Assembly (NCBI RefSeq): GCF_000701785.1
Contig: NZ_KL370824.1
Location: 46,902-110,901 of the forward strand
Direction: 5' to 3'
DNA length: 64,000 nt
DNA from: Mycoplasmoides alvi ATCC 29626
GTDB lineage: Bacteria > Bacillota_I > Bacilli_A > Mycoplasmatales > Mycoplasmoidaceae
The stretch's first letter is position 1, and each line of letters opens with the position of its first letter. The translations under genes were made by a program, and so were the position numbers. The notes beneath the pieces are model-generated. The model had not been told where the DNA came from, did no database searches, and saw nothing but the letters and a program-made list of their open reading frames with translations. Shown piece by piece: positions 54,557 to 64,000 of the stretch.

Positions 54557-57505
54557 ATGATTTTTTTAAAAAGTTTTCGTGCTAATGGTTTTAAATCTTA
54601 TGCTGAAAATGTTGAATTAGTTTTTGACAAGCCATTAACTGGGATTGTTGGACCTAATGGTGCAGGAAAATCTAATGTTGTTGATGCATTGAAATGAGTT
54701 CTTGGTGAGCGTTCAATCAAACAATTACGTGGTAAAAGTGCAGATGATGTTATTTTCTTCGGTTCAAAAGATAGACCAGCAAGTAAATTCGCTGAAGTGA
54801 CTTTAGTTTTTGATAATTCGTTAAAAAAATTACATGATAAAAGAAAAGAATTAGCGATTACTAGAAGAGTACATCGTGGGAGTGGTATTAGTGAGTATTT
54901 TATCAATAATCAACCATCAACTCTTAAAGAAATTACTGATATTTTTTTAGATACTGGTTTAGCACGTGGTTCATTAGGAATAATATCACAAGGAACTGTT
55001 TCATGATTTGTTGAAGCAAAACCTGAAGATCGTCGTAAAATTTTTGAAGAAGCAGCAGGCATTGGACGTTATTCCAAGAAAAAAGAAGATGCAATTAGAC
55101 AATTAGAAAGAACAAGTGACAATTTGCGTCAAGTTACAGTAATTGTTAATGAACTTTCAAGGGATTTGAAAAAATTAGGTGTTCAAGCTGAAAAAGCAAA
55201 AAATTATGCAGAGGCATACCAAGAATTAAAAGAATTAGATTTAATTATTTCAGTTCGTGATTATTTACGCAACAAACAAGAGTTTGATAAAGCAAAAAAA
55301 AATATTCATGAAATTACTTCAAATTTTGAAAAGTATGAACCAGAAGCTAAAGATTGTGAAGAAAAATTAGAAATTGCTAAGGACCGATTTGAAACTGCAG
55401 ATAAAAATATTTCAATTATTCAAGATGAACTTCAAAATTTATATTCAGAAATTAGTCAATTAGAACAACGTAAAGTAATTGTTGATGTTCGATTAAAAAA
55501 TGATTTATCTTCTAAAAATGAGGAAACTAAATCAAAAGCATTAAAACAAGTAATTAAAAGTTCAGAAACACAATTGTCACAATATGCAAAAGCAATAAAA
55601 AAAATTGATGATGATCTTCAAGATTTAAATAATAATTATCAAGAGTTAAATCAAAAAATAGTTAACTTTCGTGAAAACAATTTGTCATTAACTAATGATT
55701 ATTATCGTAAAACTGCTGAACTAGAATTTTTAATCAAGCAAAAAGAAATTGAATTAGAACGTGAAGTTGGTGTAAAAACTATTTTAAACAACAAACTTGC
55801 ACTTTCAGGAATTATTGATTTAGTTCAAAATTGCATTAGTGTGGAAAAAGAATATGAAAAAGCAATTTCTATTGCGTTGGGTCGGGCAGCAAATAACATT
55901 ATTGTTAATACAAACAATGATGCAAAAAAAGCAGTAGAATTTTTGAAAAATAATCGCTCTGGTATGGCAACTTTTTTGCCATTAGAAAACATTAAAGCTC
56001 GTTTTGTAAAAGATGACCATTATGAAATTTTGAATCAAATTGATGGTTTTTTAGGTTCAGCTGATACTTTAGTTTCAACTGATGATGAGTTTACTATTAT
56101 TGTTAAATATTTAATGGGTCAAATTTTAATTGCAAAGGATTTAGATGCTGCTTTTAAAATTTCTCGTTTTACATATCAACTTTATCGAGTGATAACATTA
56201 GATGGGGATGTTGTTTCAGCAGGTGGTGCCATAACTGGTGGATATCGTAATGTACAAGCAACTTTTCTGAACACAGAAAAAAAGATTAGTAGTTTGCAAC
56301 AAGAAGTGGATCAGCTAAATACTGAAATTAAAACTCTTAATTCAGAAATTGATAAATTGATTTTATTATCTACTGATTTAGAAAATAAAATTAATGAACG
56401 AAAAATGTCATTTCAACGATACAATGATTTGATATCTAGTCTACAAAAACAAATTGATCAATATAAAATTGAATATGAACAACTTACAAATAAAACATAT
56501 GATGGCAAAAATGTTGTTTGAGATGAAAATAAAATCAATATTAGTTTAAATGAACTTTTAATTAAAAAAGAAAATCTTAATGAAGATTTACGTCTAAATC
56601 AAGAAACTAAAAGTATGTATCGAATCCAAATTGAAAATTTATCATCTCGGCTTAATGAAATTCGTGGCATTTTAGATGAAGATAAAACAAAATTAGTTAA
56701 TTTTAATGAAACTTCTGTTCGTAATGAAAATGCAATGGAAAATATTAAAAACAAAATTAATGAATACTATAAATTAGCAATTGAGTTTGTGGTTGAAAAT
56801 TATCAAAAAGAATTGCCTATGCCAGAAAATCAAGTTCGCTTAAAAATTGCTAAGTTGCAATCCCAACTTGATAATTTAGGTCCAGTAAATATTGATGCTA
56901 TTTCAGAACTGGAAGAAAAACAAAAGCGTTATGATGAATTATCCAGTCAACAGCAAGAATTATTAACTGCAAAAGAACAAGTTCAAATTGCTATTAATGA
57001 ACTTGATGATAAGGCTCGAATTGATTTTTCAACTTTAGTTAATAAATTAAATGAAGAATTACCTAAAACTTTTTATTATTTATTTGGTGGCGGTTCATGC
57101 CAAATAAGATATACTGATTCTGAAGATGTTTTAACAACTGGTATTGAAGTTTATGCTAATCCTCCAGGCAAAAATGTTGGTAATTTAATGTTATTATCTG
57201 GTGGTGAAAAAACTTTAGTTGCTTTGTCAGTTTTATTTAGTATCTTGAAAATTAGTGCTTTTCCATTAGTTATTTTGGATGAAGCAGAAAGTGCACTTGA
57301 TCCAGCAAATGTTGAACGATTTGCTAATATTATTCGTCAGTCTTGTGATAACACGCAGTTTTTAGTTATTACACACCGTCAAGGAACAATGACAAAATGT
57401 GATCGTTTGTTAGGGGCAACAATGCAAACAAAAGGTGTAACAAAAATGTTATCTGTTACTTTGGAGCAAGCAGAAAATTATGTTTCTGAAACTACAAATG
57501 ATTAA
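54557..57505 (+). CDS. smc: Chromosome segregation ATPase SMC
   Basis: 982 residues. N-terminal ATPase (FKSYAENVELVF, Walker A VGPNGAGKSNVVDA), a first coiled coil, the hinge (about 415-530, GMATFLPLENIK, and AGGAITGG), a second coiled coil, then C-terminal signature LMLLSGGEKTLVALSVLFS and Walker B LVILDEAESALDPANVERF. In most SMCs this last motif is DEVDAALD; here it is DEAESALD. UGA Trp three times (e.g. 55003, 56519). Condensin-like role; no ScpA or ScpB in the window. MG298. Confidence 0.96.
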
Positions 57506-57524
57506 CTATTATTAAGGTTTAATT

Positions 57525-58565
57525 ATGGGTTTTTTTGATAAGTTATTTGATAAATTGAAAAAGCGTTCCAGTGTTGTTGAACAAATCAAAAATCAAAATG
57601 AAAATAATAGAGTTTTTAATAGTGACCAAACTAATTATGATGCTGGTCTAAAAAAATCTTCTTTTTCATTTGCAAATGCTATAAATTCATTATCAAAAAA
57701 TTATGTAAAAATTAATGATGAATATTTTGATAATTTAATTGATATTTTTATTTCAATGGATATTGGGTATAGTTCAAGTGAAAAAATTGTAAAAGCAATT
57801 AAAGAAGAAGTTCAATATCAAAGAATAAGTGATCCGAATCTAATTAAAGAAATAATTATAGATAAACTCTTTGTTTATTATATTCAAGATTCTTCTTTAG
57901 ACACTGCTTTAAATTTTGAACTTAACCGGCCAAATATTTTTTTAATGATAGGAGTTAATGGTGTTGGGAAAACTACAACAATAGCAAAAATTGCTGCTCG
58001 CTATAAAAAGATGAATTATAAGATTTTATTAGTTGCTGGTGATACTTTTAGAGCAGGCGCTGTTGAACAATTAAAAGTTTGAGCTGAAAAAACTAATTGT
58101 GATATCTTATTGCCAGAGAATGATAAACAAGACCCTGCAACAGTTATTTATCGTGGAGTTAAAAAAGGAATAGATGAAAATTACGATTTAATTATTTGTG
58201 ATACTTCTGGTAGATTGGAAAATAAAATTAACTTAATGAATGAATTAAAAAAGATTTCAAATGTCATTAAAAAATTTATTTCTGATGCTCCACACGAAAC
58301 TTTATTAGTTTTAGATGCAACAACAGGACAGTCAGGTTTAAATCAGGCCAAAACTTTTAGTGAACTTATACCTATAAGTGGTATTGTACTTACCAAACTA
58401 GATAGCTCTTCTAAAGGTGGTATAATTTTAGCAATTAAAGATCTTTTTAATGTACCAGTAAAATTAATAGGTCTTGGTGAAAAAATTGATGATTTAGCTA
58501 ATTTTGATTTGGAAAAATATATTTTGGGTATAACCTCAAATTTAGGAATAATTAATGCCAATTAA
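57525..58565 (+). CDS. ftsY: Signal recognition particle receptor FtsY
   Basis: 346 residues. N-terminal variable domain to about residue 50; NG GTPase domain with GVNGVGKTTTIAKIAARYK, DTFRAGAVEQLKVWAEKT, DTSGRLENKINLMNELKK (DTAGR usually), and TKLDSSSKGG. Docks SRP-ribosome complexes at the membrane. The last 11 bases overlap ylxM, whose product is an SRP accessory. Confidence 0.96.
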
Positions 58566-58893
58566 AAAAGAAAGTCCTGAAATTATAAAAAATGTAATTG
58601 AATTGCTTGAATTATTAGCATTTTATTCACCATTACTTAAAGAAAAACAAATCAAATACTTTAAATGCTATTATGAAAATAATTGGTCCTATGCTGAAAT
58701 TTCAGCTTTTTTTAAAGTTTCAAGAGCTACAGTTTGTGAAAGTATTACTCAAACTAGAAGTAGTTTAAGAAAATATGAAAAACATTTGCAATTACTTAAA
58801 AAACATAAAAAGCGTTTATATGAATTTCAAAAAATTAAAAATAAAAAAATAAAAAATAGATTAATTAATTTTGAAAACAAAAATTTATTTTAA
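58555..58893 (+). CDS. ylxM: YlxM-like helix-turn-helix SRP accessory protein (UPF0122)
   Basis: 112 residues. SPLLKEKQIKYFKCYYENNW then SYAEISAFFKVSRATVCESITQTRSSLRKYE is the sigma70-region-4-like helix-turn-helix of UPF0122/YlxM, followed by a basic tail. Overlaps ftsY; in Firmicutes it is paired with ffh or ftsY. Confidence 0.88.
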   Translation: MPIKKESPEIIKNVIELLELLAFYSPLLKEKQIKYFKCYYENNWSYAEISAFFKVSRATVCESITQTRSSLRKYEKHLQLLKKHKKRLYEFQKIKNKKIKNRLINFENKNLF

Positions 58894-59108
58894 TTTTTGA
58901 TTTTTTTTGCAAGAGAAAAATAGTTTATTTGTTTTTAAATAAAAATGTATTATATTAGGAGTTATTAATGTTATTAATTTAATAAATGCTTAAAATTTCC
59001 TTAGTTTTGCTTTATTATATTTAGGTAATTGATATGACATTAGTTGTTAATGGTTTGTAAAAGTATAAAATTTTTTAATTAATAAATGAGTAATTTTAAA
59101 GTAAAAAT

Positions 59109-59777
59109 ATGTTAAATTTAGTTTTAATTAGTTTAGATGAATTTATTTTTAAAAAAACTAATTTATTTAATCAAATTATTAAAGAAATTGCTATAAAATT
59201 TAATTTTGAAATTAATGAAAAATTACAGAACAAATTAAATAATATTTTCATTCAAGATATAGATATTTATGATTCATTGATTAAAGAACTAAGTAAAGAA
59301 TGAAAAATAGATGATGAAAAATTAGCACAAATTTTTATAGACATTGGCAATAAATTATTGTCTACAAATAAATTTAAATTACCATTAAATTGATTAAATA
59401 CCTTTAATGATTTAACATCCCATCAAATTAAAATTGGTTTAATAAGTATTTTTTCTATTTCAAATAATATATTTCAGAATTATGAAAATAAAAATTTTGA
59501 TAAATTTTTTATTCAAATTAATAATAATGATATTGATGAAGCAAAAGATAAAATATTGAATTTTATTTCTAATCAAATATGTCAGCCTTCAGAAACTTTG
59601 CTCATCACAAATAAAGATTTTTTATTTGAAGTTGCAATTCAAATTGATGTAAAAGTTTTTTCAACTTTAGATAATGTTTCTAAAAATTTTGTTAAAACAA
59701 ATCAAATTATTTGTATTAATTCTGAACCAAATGCAGAATCTTGAATTTATGATTTCCAAGATGATGCTGATAAATAA
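59109..59777 (+). CDS. HAD-like protein with eroded active site
   Basis: 222 residues. Opens with LNLVLISLDEFIFKKTN, the place of the HAD motif DxDGTL, but the nucleophile Asp is Ser (SLDEF). The middle part KIGLISIFS matches motif II (hhhS/T), and PSETLLITNKDFLFEVAIQI matches the motif IV region, where the usual GDS/D acids are ITNKD. Overall fold is probably HAD Cof/phosphoglycolate-like, but the catalytic residues are not convincing. Uncharacterised; a terminator follows. Confidence 0.45.
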
Positions 59778-60185
59778 ATTTAGTGTGAATATTTTTAATT
59801 AGAATTCAAAACACACAAAAATACAATATTTACATACAAATAATATAAGTAAATTTGAGTTAGTTAATTCTTATATTATTAAGTTTTTTCTATTTTTTGT
59901 CATAAATTCATTATCTAGACAAACATTAATAATTAAACTTTATTTATTAATAAATGTATAAAAAAATGTTTTAATTTGTTAATTAGATTTTATTAAAAAT
60001 AGTCTAGCATTAAAATGCTTAACCTCAAACTAAAATTAAAAAAATCATCTAAAAATAAAATAAATATGTTTATTTTATTTCTAATAATTTATAATTTAAT
60101 ACCTTTTATTTTGCATTACTATTCTTGCTTAAACTAATAGGTAATGAGTGTTGCTTGTTTTAATGAAAATGAAGTGAAAAATATT
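59778..60185. other. 408-bp AT-rich gap
   Basis: Holds the terminator at 59839-59890; the remainder is very AT-rich with no open reading frame worth reporting. An in-frame ATG at 60144 could lengthen the lipoprotein that follows by 14 residues, but its signal peptide would then begin later than normal. Confidence 0.5.
59839..59890 (+). terminator. Rho-independent-like terminator
   Basis: An 11-base AT-rich stem AATAATATAAG (59839-59849) / CTTATATTATT (59870-59880) with a 20-base loop, followed by AAGTTTTTTC. Confidence 0.55.
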
Positions 60186-61730
60186 ATGAAAGAAAAAAAA
60201 AGAGTTTTTAAATCAGTTTGATTGTTGCCATTACTATCAATAGGTATTATTTCTGTTGGTAGTATTTCAGTAGTAGCTTGTAGTGAAAGTGTTCAAACAA
60301 CTACAGATGCTGATACCACTACGAAATACTTGCCTGATGTTAAGGATTGTATAGTAATTACTTTAGATAATAATGATGTTGTTTATGGTCATGTTGAAAA
60401 ATTGTTAGATAGTGATGCAGGTTTGTTGATTAATGGAAAATCATATTATTACAAGGATAACATTAAAGTAGAGCCATTTCCATTTGAACCATCTCAATAT
60501 GTGTCTGTTACTTATAACAATTCTAAACATTATGGAAGCATAATTAAAATATATGATCCTTCTTATTTGTTTTTAGACAATGGCGAAAATATACCATGAA
60601 AAGATATTACTAAAATTTCACTATCAACAAAACCAACTCAAACACAATTTAAGATTGGTGATTATGTAAATGTTAAAACTAAATCTAATATTACTTATTA
60701 TGGGTCTATTAGTAAAATGGATTCAAATGGTAGTGGTTTGACATTAAGTTTAAGTAATAACACATATGATATTAGTTCAAATGATATTGATAGCATAAGT
60801 TTGACACAAGCTTTTCCATTCAAAAGTGATAGTTTAGTTCAAATACAGACAACTATAGATGCATCAACAAGAATTGGGCACATTTCTAGTGAAACTAATC
60901 CTAAACAACTGATATTAACTGAAACTGTTGCTAGTAATGGAATTAGTCTTGGTAAATATGCAATTAATTGAGGTTTAATTAGCAATATTTCTCCATTTTC
61001 ATCAACATCTTTGCCTTCAATTCTAGATCCATTTAATGTTGGTGATTATGTTAACATTGCAACCTATTCAAATTTACTTTATTATGGAGTAATTTCTAAA
61101 AAAAGTAATGATAGTGTTGTATTATCACAATACAATAATAATTTATCCACAATAAATGTGAGTGATATTAAAAATATTGAAAAAACAAATCAGTTTCCAT
61201 TTGCAATAGGAAATTGTGTTCAAATTACATCAAAATTAAATTCAAATAAAATAAGTTGAGGTACTATTTCTAAAGTCACACCATTATACTTAGAAGTAGT
61301 AGTTAACAACACTACTACTATTGATAAATTTGTTTTTGGTTGGAACAATATTGTTGACATTAAAAGCATGCCCAATTTAACACTTAATTCATGAATAAGT
61401 TTTACAACTATTGAAGGCAAAGCTTATTATGGTTGTTTAAAACAATATAGTAGTTATGATTTAACTTTAACTTTGGGAAGTAATTCTAAAACAGTTTCTT
61501 TAAGTAATATAAAAATTAGTAGTATTAAGTTGCAAAATGAAGAATTTTCGTTAAAAATTGGCAGTAGTATTAAAATACAAACAATTATTGATGCATCAAT
61601 AATAACTGGGCATGTTTCTAGTGAAACGAATCCTGAACAGTTAATATTGACTGAAACTACTTCTAGTAGTGGAATTAGTCTTGGTAAATATGCAATTAAT
61701 TGAGGTGCTATTAGTAAAATTTCTTCCTAA
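60186..61730 (+). CDS. Lipoprotein built of eight small-barrel-like repeats
   Basis: 514 residues. Signal peptide (KEKKRVFKSVWLLPLLSIG) with lipobox SVVACSES, Cys32. After a Thr-rich spacer the entire mature protein is repeats of about 45-57 residues, at about 53-98, 103-147, 157-211, 215-271, 285-339, 341-396, 401-450 and 458-514. Each repeat has the pattern (hydrophobic)-x-(V/I)-x-(T/I), a turn, then (Y/S/I)-x-G-x-(I/V)-(S/E)-x, strands, and a terminal I-x-x-I. Examples: DVVYGHVEKL, KHYGSIIKI, TYYGSISKM, LYYGVISKK, ISWGTISKV, AYYGCLKQY. This resembles an Sm/SH3-like five-stranded barrel, but the family is unknown. Repeats 4 and 8 are nearly identical. UGA Trp several times. Confidence 0.75.
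60840..61724 (+). repeat. Long direct repeat inside the lipoprotein (repeats 4 and 8)
   Basis: Residues 219-269 and 462-513 share HxSSETNPxQLILTE and SxGISLGKYAINWG almost without change (nucleotides about 60840-60992 and 61569-61724). The intervening repeats are far more divergent, so this pair is a recent duplication or conversion. Recombination between the arms would delete exactly four repeats. Confidence 0.85.
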
Positions 61731-62042
61731 TTACCTATAGATTTATTGTATGTAAGCATAAATAGATGTAATATAAATGATATATTTTAAAAAATAAATA
61801 AAAATAAAATGCTTGTTTCTCTTGCTATAAAAATTTTATCTTTTAATAGTTAAAATTAGTTTTTTTAGTTTTTTTTGATAAAAATTAATAATGTAAATTT
61901 TTAGCAGTTTATATAAGCATTATTTTTTATGATATGTTGTAATAATCAATTTAAAATTTAGTAAAATATTGAAGAAGTATTTAGCATATTGTTTTGTTTA
62001 AATTTAGAATTTATTGCAGTTACATAAGTTTAGTCATATATA
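61731..62042. other. 312-bp AT-rich gap
   Basis: No open frame or structured RNA recognised; presumably carries the promoter for the gene at 62043 (several TAT(A/G)AT-like words). Confidence 0.4.
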
Positions 62043-63809
62043 ATGAAATTTAATTTTAAATTAAGTAAATATAAAAAAATTAGTTCTCTTGATTGTCAAG
62101 ATATAATAAACAATTTAAGATTTTATACTATTGATAATGTTTTTTGTAATAAAAATAACCAATCAAATGTTATATTACGAAGCACACCTTTTTTTTACAT
62201 TTTATTTAGAAATTATTTGACTAGTACTTTCGATAATAAACAAGCTTATTTTAATGATAATTTAGTTCTTGGAAAAAATTACGGTTCTGATTTCTTAAAA
62301 TCTTTTTTACTAGCTATAAATGTAAAAGTAAAAAATGGTAATGACATATTATCTAGTTATAATATTTATGATTTTAATGATGATTCAATATGTAAAGCTT
62401 TTTCTTTTGCTGTTGGACTTTCACTAAACCAAAAACTAATAAATAAATTATTTGCAAAGAATTTATTTATTAATAAAACTTATTGTATTTTTGGACAAGA
62501 AGAATTATCTCAAGGTGCTCTTTATGAAATTTTAAGTTTTGCTGGACATCAAGAACTTAATAATTTAATTTGCATTGTTGATTTTTCTCAAATTGATAAT
62601 AGTGGTTTTATAAGCAATCACACTAGTATTGATTATAAAGAATTATTAGAATCATTAGGATGAAAATATTTATTAATTAATGATGGTTCAAACATTAAAT
62701 TGATAAATAAGGTTTTTGCTAAAGCTCATTCAATACACAACCAGCCTGTTTTTATAGCTGTTAATACAATTTATTATCATGGATCATCTTATGCTGGTTC
62801 AATAGAAGGTATTGGTTATAATCTTAGTTTCGAAGAATTAAATTTAATTAAAAATCGTTTTAATTACAACAAACAAAGTAATGAAATTTTAGAAATTACT
62901 AAAAATGATTTACAAAATGCACTTAATTATAGAGTCTTTAAAAGACAATGATATTATGACAATCTAATTAAATCTAATGATTTAATTAAGCATTTTTTTG
63001 TTTTAGAGAAAAGTCCTTCAAAAGAAAATATTTTTTATAAAAATTGTGATTTGATAGAAACATTAATTGAAGAAAATAGTTTAAATATTGTTTTTTTATT
63101 AGGAAATTTATTAAAAATTAATCCAAAACTATTAAAAACAAATCGTCTTATTTCTTGTGGTAGTCGATATGGTGTAATAAATAACATTATTCAAGGTCTA
63201 AAAGAAGTTAATTTGTTTAATCCAATTTTAATAACAGATTTTAATTGATTGGCTAGTTTTAATCATGTTTTAAATAGTAGTTTTATAACCAATCCTTTTA
63301 TGACATTTGTAATTAATGATAAATATAAGAATTATTCTTATGATGGTATTTGAAATACTCTTTACTATTCAACTATTAGTAATTTTTTTGTATATGACAT
63401 TTTTGGATTAAACAATTATTGAAATTCTTGAAGTAAAAATAAGTTTTCAAGTATTTGTTTTCTAAATGAAACTTCATTAAGAGTTAATACTTGAGAACAC
63501 AAAATTCTTTTAAAAGAAGATGATTTAGATTTAAATATTCTAGCTCAAGGGTTAATAATTGATGATTTAAATAACATTGATTATTTTTTAAAAAAATTAA
63601 ACATTAAATTTAATTTATATTTAATCGAAGATGACAAGTTACTTAATAAAAAAAATAATTTTAACAAAAATGTACCTTTATTGTTAATCAATATTAATGA
63701 AAATCATTGATTTAATCAAAATTTGTTGGACATAAAGAATAAAAAATATTTAGTAGAATTTAATGAAGATAGTTTTCAAAAAATATGTAAGGAAATATTA
63801 TCTTTATAG
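62043..63809 (+). CDS. Transketolase-like protein with lost thiamine-diphosphate residues
   Basis: 588 residues, against about 650 for transketolase. The transketolase frame is clear near residues 145-185: YCIFGQEELSQGALYEILSF, AGHQELNNLICIVDFSQID. In active enzymes the first is GDGxxxEG...E, and the second ends in D-x-N; here GDG is GQE (151-153) and Asn is Ser (182), so both ligands of the thiamine Mg ion are changed. The catalytic N-terminal SAGH region is replaced by RSTPFF (46-51). The middle YHGSSYAGS... and the C-terminal Transket_C-like part are recognisable but weak. It is immediately upstream of yneF, the ancestral neighbour of tkt in Bacillus. UGA Trp more than ten times. Pseudoenzyme or decayed gene; whether an intact tkt exists elsewhere is not visible. 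Confidence 0.6.
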
Positions 63810-63818
63810 GAGTTGTTT

Positions 63819-64000
63819 ATGGAATTAGGTTTGGCATTAGGATTGGGTATCCCTTTGAGTCTAATAGCAGGTTTAGTAATTGGTTATTTTGTTTCAATGA
63901 AAATTTTTAAAAAACAATTAAAAAATAATCCTCCTATTACTGAAAATCAAATTCGAAGTATGTATGCTAAAATGGGGCGCAAACCCACTGAAGCTCAAAT
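63819..64000 (+). CDS. yneF: UPF0154 membrane protein YneF, N-terminal part
   Basis: Runs off the right edge. ATG at 63819 after AGGAG (63808-63812). Begins with one membrane segment (LGLALGLGIPLSLIAGLVIG) and the family motif KNNPPITENQIRSMYAKMGR followed by KPTEAQI. Small single-pass membrane protein of unknown function, usually about 70-75 residues, so most of it is present. Confidence 0.9.
   Translation, partial: MELGLALGLGIPLSLIAGLVIGYFVSMKIFKKQLKNNPPITENQIRSMYAKMGRKPTEAQ

Overview
The window is a contiguous piece of a mycoplasma (Mollicutes) chromosome. The DNA is very A+T-rich, and in almost every conserved gene UGA must be read as tryptophan (acetate kinase, lysyl-tRNA synthetase, GatB, SMC, FtsY and others), so genes look broken under the standard code but are intact under code 4. 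The gene blocks follow the order I recall from the Mycoplasma genitalium/pneumoniae group: rpsF-ssb-rpsR-rplI-dnaB-lipoprotein-ung-(GatC fusion)-gatA-gatB, recU-HU-MG354-like, rplJ-rplL-rpmF, dnaJ-metG, and nuclease-thiI-DHH-pseudouridine synthase-fakA-plsX-rnc. Two EAGR boxes, the hallmark of terminal-organelle (gliding/attachment) proteins of that group, occur in the first gene. The species is not identified; the base composition is lower in G+C than M. genitalium or M. pneumoniae.

Layout. 1-622: C-terminus of an EAGR-box protein. 773-5260: nucleoside-type ABC importer (ATPase plus two permeases) with no binding protein beside it, then ackA. 6473-13429: glycosyltransferase, polysaccharide flippase, large SF1 helicase-nuclease and a GT32-like transferase, followed by a glycosyltransferase-like gene remnant. 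13971-18506: membrane protein, lysS, an AsnA-like protein, and glf. 18582-29254: replication/translation operon with an unusually extended S6 and an ECF-S/GatC fusion. 29244-32896: Nudix, RecU, HU (minus strand), MG354-like protein, L10 leader, L10, L7/L12, L32. 33066-39755: surface protein, CIRCE-controlled dnaJ, small membrane protein, metG, pta, tpx. 39888-43318: two tandem BMP-family lipoproteins that could serve the ABC importer at the start of the window. 43407-44047: tRNA-Arg and a GNAT acetyltransferase on the minus strand. 45286-58893: nuclease, thiI, DHH phosphodiesterase, SpoU methylase, pseudouridine synthase, Asp23-like protein, FakA, PlsX, RNase III, SMC, FtsY, YlxM. 59109-64000: eroded HAD-like protein, a lipoprotein made of eight small-barrel-like repeats, a transketolase-like protein lacking its cofactor residues, and YneF.

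The genes are mostly housekeeping: acetate fermentation (pta, ackA), membrane lipid synthesis (fakA, plsX), Gln-tRNA formation (gatC/A/B), ribosome biogenesis, and chromosome and secretion functions (smc, ftsY). glf, two glycosyltransferases and a flippase point to a surface glycan, possibly containing galactofuranose. I see no phage, insertion sequence, CRISPR array or obvious defence island. The most unusual items are the repeat lipoprotein at 60186-61730, the transketolase pseudoenzyme candidate at 62043-63809, the ECF-S/GatC fusion with an internal ribosome-binding site, the 475-residue S6 and the AsnA-like gene.
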